Below, piece after piece: positions 41,146 through 50,754 of a stretch of 64,000 bases of DNA (position 1 is its first letter; each line of letters opens with the position of its first letter). The translations under genes and the position numbers were made by a program. Under the pieces are notes generated by a model that made no database searches, was not told the origin of the DNA, and saw nothing but the letters and a program-made list of their open reading frames with translations. This DNA is from Mycobacterium sp. (GTDB lineage: Bacteria; Actinomycetota; Actinomycetes; Mycobacteriales; Mycobacteriaceae), in the NCBI RefSeq assembly GCF_029961025.1, contig NZ_JASBVP010000012.1, positions 62,001 through 126,000 of the forward strand, read 5' to 3'.

Positions 41146-42479
41146 GGCTGGCCTCCCTTCGGGTTGAAGATGCTCGCGTGCGGGTCAAACGGGCAGCGGC
41201 CCTGCTCGATGTGCGCGACGTACTCGTCGCGAAAGTATTTCAGCGAAGACACCACCGGCATGGCCGCACCATCGCCTAACGCGCAAAACGATTTTCCGAA
41301 CAAGACATCGGCGATGTCGAGCAGGGTGTCCAGATCCTCATAGGTGCCCCTGCCGGTTTCCAGGCGCTCATAGATCGGGGACAGCCAGTAGGTGCCCTCG
41401 CGGCAGGGGGTGCATTTGCCGCAGGACTCGTGTTTGTAGAACTCCGACCAGCGGCGGGCCGCGCGCACCACGCAGGTCGTCTCGTCGAAAACCTGCAGGG
41501 CTTTGGTTCCCAGCATCGAGCCGGCAGCCGCGACGTTCTCGTAATCCAGCGGCACATCGAGGTGCTCTTCGGTGAGGATCGGCGTCGACGAGCCACCCGG
41601 TGTCCAAAACTTCAATCGGTGCCCGCTGCGCACCCCACCGGCGTAGTCCAAAAGCTCCCGCAAGGTGATGCCCAACGGGGCCTCGTACTGGCCGGGACGG
41701 GTGACATGCCCGGACAGCGAATACAACGTGAAACCCGGGGACTTCTCACTGCCCATCGACCGGAACCAGTCCACCCCCCCCAAGATGATCGGCGGCACAC
41801 TGGCGATGGACTCGACGTTGTTGACCACCGTGGGGCAACCATAGAGCCCGGACACCGCCGGGAACGGGGGGCGCAGCCGCGGCTGACCGCGAAAGCCTTC
41901 CAGCGAGTCAAGCAGCGCGGTCTCCTCACCGCAGATGTACGCACCGGCGCCGGCGTGCACCACAACATCCAGATCGAAGCCGGAGCCGCAAATGTTGCGC
42001 CCCAAAAACCCCGCCGCGTAGGCCTCGGCCACGGCGGTGTGCAGCCGGCGCAACACCGGCAGCACCTCACCACGGATATAGATGAAGGCGTGGTTGGCCC
42101 GGATCGCATAGCAGCAGATGATGATGCCTTCGATCAGCACGTGCGGGGTCGCCAGCAGCAACGGCATGTCCTTGCACGTTCCGGGCTCGGATTCGTCGGC
42201 GTTGACGACGAGGTAGTGGGGTTTAGCGCCCGCCCCGGCGGAATCTTGGGGGATAAACGACCACTTGGTGCCGGTGGAAAACCCGGCGCCGCCCCGGCCG
42301 CGCAGCCCGGCATCCTTGACCAGCGCGATGACCGCGTCGGGATCCATGTCGAGGGCCCTCTGCAGCGCCACATACCCGTCGTGGCGCCGGTAGGTCTGCA
42401 TCGTCCACGACTGCGGATCGTCCCAGTAGCGGCTCAACACCGGGGTCAGCGGTGTCGCCCGGGCGGTCGGGGCGGCCAT
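41142..42479 (-). CDS. nuoF: NADH dehydrogenase I subunit F
   Basis: A 445-residue subunit that binds NADH and FMN and carries the [4Fe-4S] cluster N3. The FMN/NADH loop [18 protein letters not shown], the flavin region [16 protein letters not shown], the [19 protein letters not shown] segment and the cluster motif [15 protein letters not shown] are all present. The ATG at 42479 overlaps the nuoE stop by one base (TGATG); longer in-frame starts lie inside nuoE. The N terminus [19 protein letters not shown] is as expected for mycobacterial NuoF. Confidence 0.96.
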   Translation of the reverse strand: MAAPTARATPLTPVLSRYWDDPQSWTMQTYRRHDGYVALQRALDMDPDAVIALVKDAGLRGRGGAGFSTGTKWSFIPQDSAGAGAKPHYLVVNADESEPGTCKDMPLLLATPHVLIEGIIICCYAIRANHAFIYIRGEVLPVLRRLHTAVAEAYAAGFLGRNICGSGFDLDVVVHAGAGAYICGEETALLDSLEGFRGQPRLRPPFPAVSGLYGCPTVVNNVESIASVPPIILGGVDWFRSMGSEKSPGFTLYSLSGHVTRPGQYEAPLGITLRELLDYAGGVRSGHRLKFWTPGGSSTPILTEEHLDVPLDYENVAAAGSMLGTKALQVFDETTCVVRAARRWSEFYKHESCGKCTPCREGTYWLSPIYERLETGRGTYEDLDTLLDIADVLFGKSFCALGDGAAMPVVSSLKYFRDEYVAHIEQGRCPFDPHASIFNPKGGQP

Positions 42480-43261
42480 CACCGGCCGTCCTCCCCCGCC
42501 GGGGCGGGCGGGGTCGGCGCCTGCATACCGTAACGGCGGGCCACCCGCAGGCCGGCCAGCGTGGCGTCCCCCGGGCCGCCCTGGCCGTCGTCGGGCCGAT
42601 CGTCGGGAAAACCGGCCAGGATGCGCTGGGCCTGGCGGAAGGGGCACAGCGGCGCTCCGCGGGTGGGCCGGGGCGGCGTGCCCGCGCGCAGCAAATCAAC
42701 GAGTTCACGCGCGGATTCCGGTGTCTGGTTGTCGAAGAATTCCCAGTTGACCATCACCACCGGCGCGTAGTCGCAGGCGGCGTTGCACTCCAGGTGCTGC
42801 AAGGTGATCTTGCCGTCGGGGGTGGTTTCCTCGTTGCGCACCCCCAGGTGGTTGACCAGCGCCTCGAAGATGGCGTCACCGCCCATGATCGCGCACAGCG
42901 TGTTGGTGCACACCCCCACCAGGTAGTCCCCGGTGGGTTCGCGACGGTACATGGTGTAAAAGCTGGCCACCGCGGCCACCTCGGCCGCGGTCAACCCCAG
43001 CTGCTCGGCGCAAAACGCTAAACCCGCCGGCGTCAGGTAGGAGTCCTCGGCTTGCACCAGGTGCAGCAGCGGCAAGATCGCCGAGCGGGCCCGCGGGTAG
43101 CGCCCGATGATCTCTTTGGCGTCGGTCTGCAGCCGGGCGTGAACCTCCGGCGGATACGCCCGGGGGGCGCCGGCAGCAGTGAATTGGCCGGGCTCCTCGG
43201 GCGGGCGGCCGAGCCGAATGAGGACCCGTTGCTCACCGGCGCCGGTGTTGGGGGCGCTCAC
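42479..43261 (-). CDS. nuoE: NADH dehydrogenase I subunit E
   Basis: A 260-residue thioredoxin-fold subunit with a [2Fe-2S] cluster. The ligands lie in [13 protein letters not shown] and [13 protein letters not shown]. The helical N-terminal part includes [21 protein letters not shown] Pro/Gly/Arg-rich C-terminal extension (from about residue 200) is longer than in proteobacterial NuoE but similar to other mycobacterial ones. The GTG at 43261 overlaps the nuoD stop (GTGA). It pairs with NuoF and NuoG in the NADH-oxidising module. Confidence 0.95.
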   Translation of the reverse strand: MSAPNTGAGEQRVLIRLGRPPEEPGQFTAAGAPRAYPPEVHARLQTDAKEIIGRYPRARSAILPLLHLVQAEDSYLTPAGLAFCAEQLGLTAAEVAAVASFYTMYRREPTGDYLVGVCTNTLCAIMGGDAIFEALVNHLGVRNEETTPDGKITLQHLECNAACDYAPVVMVNWEFFDNQTPESARELVDLLRAGTPPRPTRGAPLCPFRQAQRILAGFPDDRPDDGQGGPGDATLAGLRVARRYGMQAPTPPAPAGEDGR

Positions 43262-44589
43262 CGGTCCACCCCACCCATCACCGGGTCGATGCTGGCCACC
43301 GCGGTGATGACGTCGGCGACCATGCCGCCCTCGCACATCGCGGCGACCGCCTGCAGATTGGTGAACGACGGATCCCGGAAGTGCACCCGGTAAGGTCGGG
43401 TGCCGCCATCGGAGACCATGTGCACGCCGAGTTCACCCCGGGGCGACTCCACAGTGACATAGACCTCCCCGGCGGGCACCCGCATCCCCTCGGTGACCAG
43501 CTTGAAGTGGTGAATCAAGCCCTCCATCGAGTGGCCCATGATGTGGGCGATGTGTTGCGGCGAATTGCCCAGGCCGTCCGGCCCCAGCGCCAGATCCGCG
43601 GGCCAACCGACTTTGCGGTCTTCGATCATCACGGGGCCGGGCCGCAGCTTGTCCAGGCACTGCTCGATGATCTTCAACGACTCCTTCATCTCTTTGATAC
43701 GAATCATGTAGCGGCCGTAGGCATCACAACCGTCATCGGTGATCACGTCGAATTCGTAGTTCTGGTACCCGCAGTAAGGATCGGCGCGGCGCACATCGTA
43801 GGGCAGCCCGGTGGAGCGCAAAATGGGGCCGGTGATACCCAACGCCATGCACCCGGTTAAATCCAGATAGCCAACGCCGCGGGTGCGGGCCTTCCAGATG
43901 TCATTTTCGTTGAGCAGCTCGTCGATGTCGCGCAGCCGGTGCGGCAGGAGCTTGAGCAGGTCACGGATTTGGGGGATCGCGTCGGGCGGCAAATCCTGCG
44001 CCACACCGCCGGGCCGGATGAAGTTGTGGTTCATCCGCAGGCCGGTGATCGACTCGAAGATGTTCAGGATCAGCTCACGTTCCCGAAATCCATAGAACAT
44101 CGCCGACATGGCGCCCAGCTCCATGCCGCCGGTGGCGATCGCGACCAGGTGCGAGGAGATCCGGTTGAGCTCCATGAGCAGCACCCGGATGACGTTGGCC
44201 CGCTCAGGAATCTGATCGGTAATGCCCAGTAGTTTCTCCACACCCAGGCAGTAGGCGGTTTCGTTGAAAAACGGCGACAAGTAATCCATCCGCGTCACGA
44301 AGGTCACGCCATGGGCCCAGTAGCGGTATTCGAGGTTTTTCTCGATCCCGGTGTGCAGGTATCCGATACCGCATCGGGCCTGGGTGACCGTCTCGCCTTC
44401 GAGCTCGAGGATCAGCCGCAGCACCCCGTGGGTGGACGGGTGCTGCGGCCCCATGTTGACCACGATGCGCTCACCCGGATCCACTCCGCGGGCCGCTTCG
44501 ATGACCTGGTCCCAGTCTTGGCCGCCGACGTTTAGCACGGTGTCGGCGGTGTCCTGCCCGCTGTGCTGGCCGCTGGTGGGTTGGTCCAT
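43258..44589 (-). CDS. nuoD: NADH dehydrogenase I subunit D
   Basis: A 443-residue, 49-kDa-type subunit that forms the quinone-reduction site with NuoB. Landmarks are [22 protein letters not shown] (histidine-containing quinone-site loop), [26 protein letters not shown] and the C-terminal [24 protein letters not shown], which is shared with NiFe hydrogenases. The ATG at 44589 overlaps the nuoC stop by one base (TGATG). Length is normal for an actinobacterial NuoD, and nuoC and nuoD are separate here rather than fused as in Escherichia coli. Confidence 0.96.
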   Translation of the reverse strand: MDQPTSGQHSGQDTADTVLNVGGQDWDQVIEAARGVDPGERIVVNMGPQHPSTHGVLRLILELEGETVTQARCGIGYLHTGIEKNLEYRYWAHGVTFVTRMDYLSPFFNETAYCLGVEKLLGITDQIPERANVIRVLLMELNRISSHLVAIATGGMELGAMSAMFYGFRERELILNIFESITGLRMNHNFIRPGGVAQDLPPDAIPQIRDLLKLLPHRLRDIDELLNENDIWKARTRGVGYLDLTGCMALGITGPILRSTGLPYDVRRADPYCGYQNYEFDVITDDGCDAYGRYMIRIKEMKESLKIIEQCLDKLRPGPVMIEDRKVGWPADLALGPDGLGNSPQHIAHIMGHSMEGLIHHFKLVTEGMRVPAGEVYVTVESPRGELGVHMVSDGGTRPYRVHFRDPSFTNLQAVAAMCEGGMVADVITAVASIDPVMGGVDR

Positions 44590-45305
44590 CAGCTGTAGGC
44601 CCTTCGCTGGTCGGGCGGGGGAACCTGGGCACCCTTGTACTGCACCGGAATACCACCGAGCGGGTAATCCTTGCGCTGTGGGTGCCCCTCCCAGTCATCG
44701 GGCATCTCGATGCGGGTCAAAGACGGGTGGCCGTCAAAGATGATGCCGAAAAAGTCGTAGGTCTCCCGCTCGTGCCAGTCATTGGTGGGATAAATCGAAA
44801 ACAGTGACGGGATATGCGGATCGCTGTCGGGCACAGACACTTCCAGCCGGATGCGGCGGTTGTGTGTGATCGATTTGAAAGGATACACGGCGTGCAATTC
44901 GCGGCCGGTCTCGTGCGGATAATGCACCCCGCTCACACCCAGGCACAGTTCAAAGCGCAGCCCCGGCTCGTCGCGCAGCAGCCGGGCGACCTGCGGCAGA
45001 AACTCGCGGCGGACATGTACCGTTAGTTCCTCCCGGTACACCACGACTTTCTCGATGGCGTCGGCGAATTCCACACCACATTGCTTGAGTGCCTGGGCCA
45101 GCAGGTCGACCACCTCGTCGAAGTAACCGCCGTAGGGTCGCGGGCTGCTGCCGGGAAGCGCGACCTGACGGATCAGCCGCCCGTAGCCCGACGTGTCACC
45201 GCTGTCGGTGACCCCGAACATGCCACGCCGGACGTCGATCACTTCCTGCCCTTCGTGGTCCAACGGGCTGGTTGCCGGCCGTGGGGTGTGCTCCGCCGCG
45301 CTCAT
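44589..45305 (-). CDS. nuoC: NADH dehydrogenase I subunit C
   Basis: A 238-residue, 30-kDa-type subunit of complex I. The conserved core reads [41 protein letters not shown] and [18 protein letters not shown]. An N-terminal extension of about 60 residues precedes the core and carries a conserved actinobacterial segment ([19 protein letters not shown]). The ATG at 45305 overlaps the nuoB stop (ATGA). Longer in-frame starts are inside nuoB. Confidence 0.95.
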   Translation of the reverse strand: MSAAEHTPRPATSPLDHEGQEVIDVRRGMFGVTDSGDTSGYGRLIRQVALPGSSPRPYGGYFDEVVDLLAQALKQCGVEFADAIEKVVVYREELTVHVRREFLPQVARLLRDEPGLRFELCLGVSGVHYPHETGRELHAVYPFKSITHNRRIRLEVSVPDSDPHIPSLFSIYPTNDWHERETYDFFGIIFDGHPSLTRIEMPDDWEGHPQRKDYPLGGIPVQYKGAQVPPPDQRRAYS

Positions 45306-45856
45306 CGCAACAATCCGTGCATCTCGATGGTCGGCCTGGCCGCCAGCGCCGCCTGCTCGGCCTCGGCAATAGCCCGCTCCCGGTCGACACCGAGGGGCAT
45401 TTCGGCAATCTTCTCGTGCAGCTTGAGGATCGCATACAGCAGCATTTCCGGCCGCGGTGGGCATCCGGGCAGGTAAATGTCCACCGGAACCACATGGTCG
45501 ACCCCCTGCACGATCGCGTAGTTGTTGAACATTCCGCCCGAGGACGCGCACACCCCCATCGCCAGCACCCATTTAGGCTCGGCCATCTGGTCGTAGATTT
45601 GCCGCAGCACCGGTGCCATCTTCTGGCTGACCCGCCCGGCCACGATCATCAGGTCCGCCTGCCGGGGGGAGGCCGAGAAACGTTCCATGCCAAACCGTGC
45701 GATATCAAAGCGGGGCGCGGCGGTGGACATCATCTCGATCGCGCAACAAGCCAGCCCGAACGTCGCCGGCCACAACGAGTTCTTACGGAAATACCCGGCC
45801 AGCGTTTCAACGGTGGAAAGCAGGAAACCGCTTGGCAGTTTCTCTTCCAAACCCAC
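45302..45856 (-). CDS. nuoB: NADH dehydrogenase I subunit B
   Basis: A 184-residue subunit holding [4Fe-4S] cluster N2, the last carrier before quinone. The ligand motifs are [17 protein letters not shown] and LPGCPPRPE, with the GRVSQKMAP turn also typical. It starts at a GTG eight bases after the nuoA stop. Length and sequence are standard. Its 3' end overlaps nuoC by ATGA. Confidence 0.96.
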   Translation of the reverse strand: MGLEEKLPSGFLLSTVETLAGYFRKNSLWPATFGLACCAIEMMSTAAPRFDIARFGMERFSASPRQADLMIVAGRVSQKMAPVLRQIYDQMAEPKWVLAMGVCASSGGMFNNYAIVQGVDHVVPVDIYLPGCPPRPEMLLYAILKLHEKIAEMPLGVDRERAIAEAEQAALAARPTIEMHGLLR

Positions 45857-45864
45857 GTCCTACC

Positions 45865-46239
45865 TCAATCCCACGTCAGGCCGCCGCGGCGCCACACGTA
45901 TGCGTAGGCCACGAACACAGTGAGCAGGAACACCGCCATCTCCCCGAGCGCGAACACGCCTAACGCGTCGTAGCTGACCGCCCATGGATACAGGAACACG
46001 ATTTCAATGTCGAAGATAATGAACAACATCGCGGTCAGGTAATACTTCACCGGAAAACGCTGACCCGCCGCGTGCGCGCCGCTGACCGACCGGTCGACGG
46101 GCTCGATCCCGCACTCGTAGGCTTCCAGCTTCGACCGGTTATACCGGGACGGGCCCACCACGGTGGCCACGATCACCGAGAACACCGCGAACACCGCAGC
46201 GATCCCCCCCAGCACCAGGATGGGTGTGTAGGCGTTCAT
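45865..46239 (-). CDS. nuoA: NADH dehydrogenase I subunit A
   Basis: A 124-residue membrane subunit with three helices (about 5-30, 65-88 and 95-115). The diagnostic segments are KLEAYECGIEP and RFPVKYYLTAMLFIIFDIEIVFLYPWAV, whose acidic residues contribute to the quinone chamber. It is the first gene of the operon. The ATG at 46239 gives the standard N terminus MNAYTPILVLGG; a GAGGGAG lies 13-20 bases upstream. The 232 bases between it and the receiver gene hold no other gene and should contain the operon promoter; I do not see a clear -10/-35 pair there. Confidence 0.94.
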   Translation of the reverse strand: MNAYTPILVLGGIAAVFAVFSVIVATVVGPSRYNRSKLEAYECGIEPVDRSVSGAHAAGQRFPVKYYLTAMLFIIFDIEIVFLYPWAVSYDALGVFALGEMAVFLLTVFVAYAYVWRRGGLTWD

Positions 46240-46471
46240 CCTGTGCAGCCGCTCCCTCGACGTCGTTCTTTGCCGCTTTAAGGTCAAGCACAGCCTAGCG
46301 ATGGTGGATATCGCTCTGCTCACGGGCCCGGCTATGAGCTCGGCCACACATCGGCGAAGGCGGAGCGCCGGGTGCTCGGGTTGCTCGCCGGGACTAAAAC
46401 CGGGGCAGCAGCCGACCACCGACCACGGCTCGAAGGACCGCGAACGATCGGGGGGCAGGGAAATTCGCTGC

Positions 46472-46873
46472 CTACCGCACCGGGGTGCGCAGCAATCCGA
46501 GCACCGTGCGGCTCAGCACGAGGGGGTCGACGGGGTGCGGGACGGCGGCCTCCGCCCGCGACCAGCTGGCCAGCCACGCATCGTCTTTGCGCCCGATGAG
46601 CAGCACGATCGGCGGACACTCCGCGATCTCGTCTTTGAGCTGCTTGGCAAGTCCTATCCCCCCGGTCGGTGTCGCCTCCCCGTCGAGGATGGCCAGGTCG
46701 ATCCCGCCGCTGTCCATGTGCCGTAACACCATCGGCGCTGTTGCTACTTCGACGTAGCTCAACTCTGGCAGGTCCGGGTGCAGGTGTTTGCCCAGCGCGA
46801 GGATCACCTGTTCGCGTGTTCTGGCGTTGTCGCTGTAGACGAGGATCCTCAAGCTACCGGTGGAAGCGGGCAC
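46472..46873 (-). CDS. Stand-alone receiver-domain protein (Rv3143-like)
   Basis: A 133-residue protein consisting only of a response-regulator receiver-like domain. It has LRILVYSDNARTREQV at the N terminus and LAILDGEATPTGGIGLAKQLK, where the Asp would be the phospho-acceptor. There is no DNA-binding or enzymatic output domain. It matches M. tuberculosis Rv3143 in length and sequence as I recall. The GTG at 46873 is chosen because it gives the 133-residue family length. It lies between fadB4 and nuoA on the same strand. A role in regulating neighbouring metabolic genes is possible but not shown. Confidence 0.86.
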   Translation of the reverse strand: MPASTGSLRILVYSDNARTREQVILALGKHLHPDLPELSYVEVATAPMVLRHMDSGGIDLAILDGEATPTGGIGLAKQLKDEIAECPPIVLLIGRKDDAWLASWSRAEAAVPHPVDPLVLSRTVLGLLRTPVR

Positions 46874-46952
46874 CCTGCAGATGCTACTGCCCGACGATCG
46901 CCCGACGATGGTTCGGGCCGCGTCGAGGATCGCGGCAGGGTGGCGGTCCTCG

Positions 46953-47951
46953 TCACAAGCCGCCGGCAACCCGCACCACCGCACGACCCGAGAAGGCCCC
47001 GGCACGCACCTGATCGACCACGCTCACCACGTCTTTGAGGTCGACATCGGTGGTGATCGCCGCGAGATGACGCGGTCGCAGGGAATCGCCGAGGCGTTGC
47101 CATAGGTCCCGGCGCGGGCCGATGGGCATATTGACCGAGTCCATACCCAGCAGCGCGATGCCGCGCAGGATGAACGGCATCACGGTGGTGTGCAGTGCTG
47201 CACCGCCGGTGAGGCCGCTGCAGGCCACTGCGCCACGGTAGTTGACGGAGCTGAGCACATCGGCCAGCGTCGCACCGCCGACACAGTCCACCGCTCCCGC
47301 CCAGCGGGCCTTGGCCAGCGGGCGCGGTTTGGCGGTAGGGTCGGCCGGCAACCGACCGATAACCTCTGTGGCGCCAAGCTGTTTCAGTCGTTCCGCGAAC
47401 CCGGGCTTGCCGGTGGACGCCACTACCTGATAGCCGGCGGCGGCGAGCAGATCGACGCTGATAGAGCCTACGCCGCCGCTGGCACCCGTCACCACGACCG
47501 GGCCGGCACCCGGCGTGACCCCCCAGTCGATGAGCGCCTGTACGCTCATCGCGGCGGTAAAACCCGCGGTGCCGATGGCCGCACCGTCGTGAGCACTGAG
47601 AGCGCCCAGCGGGACCACCTGGTCGGCCGGCAGCCGGGCGTACTCGGCGTAGCCGCCGTGGCGAGCGGTGCCGATGTCGTATCCATGGGCGAGAACGGTG
47701 TCGCCGACGGCAAAGTCGGGTGACTGCGACTCCACGACCTCACCGGTGAGGTCGATTCCCGGCACAACCGGGTAGTTGCGTACCACCCCGCCCCCCGGCG
47801 TCAGGGCCAGCGCGTCTTTGAAGTTGACGCTGGAATAAAGCACCCGGACCGTCACCTCGCCCGGCGGCAGGTCGGCGGGTGTCAGCGTCTCGACCGCGGT
47901 GGTAATCCGGTCGTCTTCTTGGCGTGCCATCAGTGCCTGAAAGTTCTCCAT
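46953..47951 (-). CDS. fadB4: MDR-family oxidoreductase FadB4 (YhdH-type)
   Basis: A 332-residue zinc-independent medium-chain dehydrogenase/reductase. It has a GroES-like N-terminal domain (SSVNFKDALALTPGGGVVRNYP...GIDLTGEV) and an NADPH-binding domain with VVVTGASGGVGSISVDLLAAAGYQVVASTGK. The pattern matches quinone oxidoreductase or acrylyl-CoA reductase (YhdH) enzymes, and M. tuberculosis Rv3141 (named fadB4 although it is not a FadB-type enzyme). The adjacent fadE genes suggest reduction of an enoyl-CoA or similar substrate. It starts 55 bases after fadE23, on the same strand. Confidence 0.88.
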   Translation of the reverse strand: MENFQALMARQEDDRITTAVETLTPADLPPGEVTVRVLYSSVNFKDALALTPGGGVVRNYPVVPGIDLTGEVVESQSPDFAVGDTVLAHGYDIGTARHGGYAEYARLPADQVVPLGALSAHDGAAIGTAGFTAAMSVQALIDWGVTPGAGPVVVTGASGGVGSISVDLLAAAGYQVVASTGKPGFAERLKQLGATEVIGRLPADPTAKPRPLAKARWAGAVDCVGGATLADVLSSVNYRGAVACSGLTGGAALHTTVMPFILRGIALLGMDSVNMPIGPRRDLWQRLGDSLRPRHLAAITTDVDLKDVVSVVDQVRAGAFSGRAVVRVAGGL

Positions 47952-48006
47952 GAGTGGACCCTAGCCGCCCGGGATGCACCCGCAGGGGTGGCGGGTGCGC
48001 CGCAAG

Positions 48007-49215
48007 CTACTTCAACTCGGAGGACGACAGGCCTAGCAGTCGGCGGGCGACCACCAGCTGCTGGATCTGCTGGGTCCCCTCGAAGATGTCCATGATCTTG
48101 GAGTCGCGCGCCCATTTCTCCAACAGCGTCTGCTCCGAATAACCTGTGCTGCCGGCCAGTTCGACAGCTTTCAGGGTGATATCGCTGGCCACCCGGCCGG
48201 CCTTGGCCTTGCTCATCGAGGCTTCTTTAGAGTTGGGAATGTTGTTGTCGGCCTGCCACGCTGCGCGCAACGTCAGCAGGTAACTGGCCTCCCAGTCGGC
48301 TTCCATGCGCAAGAACTCGGCCGCTGCGGCGCTTTGGGCGTACCAGGGCTTGTCGTAGGAAATCTCCACCCCGGCACCGGTCAGAATCTTCCGCAGTTCC
48401 TCCAGCGCGGCGCGTGCGACGCCGATCGCCATAGCCGCGACGATTGGGCGGGTGTTGTCGAAGGTTTCCATCACCCCGGCAAACCCTTTACCCGGCTCGA
48501 TTTCGGGGTTGCCGAGCAGGTTGTCTTTGGGGATGCGGACGTTGTCGAAGCGGATGGCCGCGGTGTCGGAGCCCCTGATGCCGAGCTTCTTCTCGAGGCG
48601 CTCGACGGTGACACCGGGATGCTGGCGGGGCACGATGAACGGCTTGATCGCCGGGCGGCCCTTGGATTTGTCCAGTGTCGCCCATACCACGATGTGGCTA
48701 GCCCGCGAACCCGCAGTAACGAAGATCTTTTCACCGTTGATCACGTATTCGTCACCGTCGAGCGTGGCGGTGGTGGACACAGCGGCAGAATCGGACCCGA
48801 AGCCTGGCTCGGTGATGGCCATGGCCGCCCAAACTCTGCCCAGCCGTTTCTGCTGCTCCTCGGTGGCCACCGCGGAGATCGCCGCGTTGCCCAGACCCTG
48901 ATAGGGCATCGACAGCATCATCGCGGCGTCACCCCAGCTGGCCTCGATGGTCTGCAACACCGCTGCCATATTGGCACCGTTGCGGTTTCCGTCCTTGCCC
49001 TCACCGTTGCGAAACGCCTCGGCGCCGGTGAGCCCCAACGCATTGGACTCGGCGGCGCCCATGAACAGGTTGGCCAGGGTGTCTAGCTCAACCGGGTAGG
49101 CGTGCTCGTTTAGGTCATATTTGCGGGCGATCGGCCGCATCATCTCCGCCGCACCTTGATGGGCTTTATCGATCACCGCCAAAAGCTTGCGGGGTAGTTC
49201 CAGATTGATTGCCAT
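48007..49215 (-). CDS. fadE23: Acyl-CoA dehydrogenase FadE23
   Basis: A 402-residue flavoprotein of the acyl-CoA dehydrogenase family. Motifs are MAITEPGFGSDSAAVSTTATLDGDEYVINGEKIFVT (FAD and substrate region), RIPKDNLLG, and the C-terminal GSTGYSEQTLLEKWARDSKIMDIFEGTQQIQQLVVARRLLG. It corresponds to M. tuberculosis Rv3140. It sits 30 bases downstream of fadE24, so the two form an operon. Paired FadE proteins in mycobacteria often form alpha2beta2 heterotetramers in which the active site is shared, which may apply here. The substrate is unknown; fadE23 and fadE24 are known in M. tuberculosis as isoniazid- or ethionamide-responsive genes. Confidence 0.92.
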   Translation of the reverse strand: MAINLELPRKLLAVIDKAHQGAAEMMRPIARKYDLNEHAYPVELDTLANLFMGAAESNALGLTGAEAFRNGEGKDGNRNGANMAAVLQTIEASWGDAAMMLSMPYQGLGNAAISAVATEEQQKRLGRVWAAMAITEPGFGSDSAAVSTTATLDGDEYVINGEKIFVTAGSRASHIVVWATLDKSKGRPAIKPFIVPRQHPGVTVERLEKKLGIRGSDTAAIRFDNVRIPKDNLLGNPEIEPGKGFAGVMETFDNTRPIVAAMAIGVARAALEELRKILTGAGVEISYDKPWYAQSAAAAEFLRMEADWEASYLLTLRAAWQADNNIPNSKEASMSKAKAGRVASDITLKAVELAGSTGYSEQTLLEKWARDSKIMDIFEGTQQIQQLVVARRLLGLSSSELK

Positions 49216-49245
49216 AGTTAGTCTTTCGGTTGCGAAGCACGGTAA

Positions 49246-50661
49246 TTAGATCACCAGTACGCCCTCGGCGACCCCAATGGCCCGCAGATCGCGATACCAG
49301 CGTTCGACCGGGTGCTCTTTGGTGTAGCCGTGCCCGCCCAGCAGTTGCACACCATCCAGGCCGATTTGCATGCCCTTGTCGGCGCCGAGCCGTTTGGCCA
49401 GTGCCGCCTCCCGGCCGAACGGCAGCCCCTGCTCGGCCCGGGCCGCGCCGCGCCACGTGACCAGCCGCAGCCCGTCGAGCTCGATGGCGATGTTGGCGCA
49501 CATGAATGCCACGGACTGCCGGTGGGCGATTGGTTCCCCGAAGGCCTCGCGTTCCTTCACATAGGGCACGACATAATCGAGCACCGCATGCGAGGTGCCG
49601 ACCGCGAGAGCGGCCCAGCCCAATCGGCATAACGCGATCGCCTCGGAATAACTGCGGGCGGAATCCGCGGGCGCAATATCGTCTCCGCCCAGGCGGGCGC
49701 TCAGCGGGACCGACACCTTGTCCAACTCGATCCGACCCAGCGCCGCGGCGCGGAGGCCCATGCTCGGATCGGGCTTGACGGTCAGGCCCGCGGCCGAGGA
49801 TTCGACGATAAACAGTGTCGGTTTCCCGTGGAATTGCGCGCCGACGATGAACAGCTCGGCGTCGGCGGCCGCCGGCACCAAGGACTTGACCCCTTCCAGC
49901 CGATAGCCGCTGGGCGTGCGCACCGCGATGGTCCGCAGAGTGGTCGGGTCGAACAGCGGGTGCGGTTCCGCGATGGCCACGCAGGCCGGCGGCACGTTCT
50001 TCCCGGTGAACTCTTTCAGATAGGTGGCCTGCTGGTCGGCGCTGCCCCAATAGGTGAGTGCCGCCGCGACACCCCCGGGGGCCAGGATCGGCAACGCCAG
50101 GCCCATGTCGCCGTACGCCAGCGCCTCGGCCACCAGCACGTTGGTCACGTTGCAACGCTGCGCCGCGATGCCGTCGAGGTCTTCGGGGACGTTGAGCGCG
50201 GTGATGCCGAGCTCGGCTGCCTTGGCGGTCAGATCGCGAGGATAGGCCGCGGCCTCGTCGGCGTCGTGGGCCGCCGGGCGCACGACCTCCCGAGCGAATT
50301 GCTCGACGGTTTCCAGGATGAGTTTCTGGTCGTCGTCGGGGGTCAGGTCGAAGTAATCGGTGCCCCTAGCACCGCGGGCGCCCAGCCGGGAGGGGCCGCG
50401 CAGGCCCTGGACCCGCTTGAACTGACGGGTGGTGGCACCGGCGACGGAAAAGCCGGTTTTGACCCCGTAGCGCAGGGTCCGGTTCAGCGGATCGCGCAGG
50501 TGGTATTTGTCGAGGAACTCCTGGCCGACGATCGGGGTCAGCAGTCCGAGCGCGACGTCGATCCCGGTCCGTTTGTGTTTCTGCTCCCCGATGGCGGTTT
50601 CGCGGCCGGTGGGCTTGCGCCGGGCGCGGGAGCCGTTGGTAGCGGGGACGGTGTTGGTCAT
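49246..50661 (-). CDS. fadE24: Acyl-CoA dehydrogenase FadE24
   Basis: A 471-residue acyl-CoA dehydrogenase-like protein with an N-terminal extension of about 110 residues (Lys/Arg-rich start, then GLLTPIVGQEFLDKYHLRDPLNR) before the flavoprotein core. The core has VAIAEPHPLFDPTTLRTIAVRTPSGYRLEGVKSLVPAA and the C-terminal IGLDGVQLLGGHGYTKEHPVERWYRDLRA. The canonical MAITEPGxGSD loop is degenerate, as is common for one partner of a paired FadE complex. It matches M. tuberculosis Rv3139, reported as isoniazid-induced. A perfect 24-base palindrome lies 51-74 bases upstream and is probably its operator. The ATG has GAGG in the preceding 15 bases. Confidence 0.92.
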   Translation of the reverse strand: MTNTVPATNGSRARRKPTGRETAIGEQKHKRTGIDVALGLLTPIVGQEFLDKYHLRDPLNRTLRYGVKTGFSVAGATTRQFKRVQGLRGPSRLGARGARGTDYFDLTPDDDQKLILETVEQFAREVVRPAAHDADEAAAYPRDLTAKAAELGITALNVPEDLDGIAAQRCNVTNVLVAEALAYGDMGLALPILAPGGVAAALTYWGSADQQATYLKEFTGKNVPPACVAIAEPHPLFDPTTLRTIAVRTPSGYRLEGVKSLVPAAADAELFIVGAQFHGKPTLFIVESSAAGLTVKPDPSMGLRAAALGRIELDKVSVPLSARLGGDDIAPADSARSYSEAIALCRLGWAALAVGTSHAVLDYVVPYVKEREAFGEPIAHRQSVAFMCANIAIELDGLRLVTWRGAARAEQGLPFGREAALAKRLGADKGMQIGLDGVQLLGGHGYTKEHPVERWYRDLRAIGVAEGVLVI

Positions 50662-50711
50662 GGTGTGCCGCCTCTTGTTGCAGCGCGGTTGTGGTGGCTA
50701 TCCGGACAACG

Positions 50712-50735
50712 CTATCTTACTCTGGAGTAAGATAG
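50712..50735. promoter_or_regulatory. Perfect palindromic operator upstream of fadE24
   Basis: The arms CTATCTTACTC (50712-50722) and GAGTAAGATAG (50725-50735) are exact inverted repeats with a two-base centre. Size and symmetry suit a TetR-family dimer or pair of dimers. Read on the fadE24 strand, the distal arm contains TAAGAT, a plausible -10 box, so a bound repressor would block transcription of fadE24-fadE23. It lies between the 3' end of the radical-SAM gene and fadE24, and in AT-rich sequence unlike its surroundings. The cognate regulator is not in the window; a terminator role for the upstream gene is less likely because no T-tract follows. Confidence 0.72.
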
Positions 50736-50754
50736 TGCGGTCGAGTTATTTACT

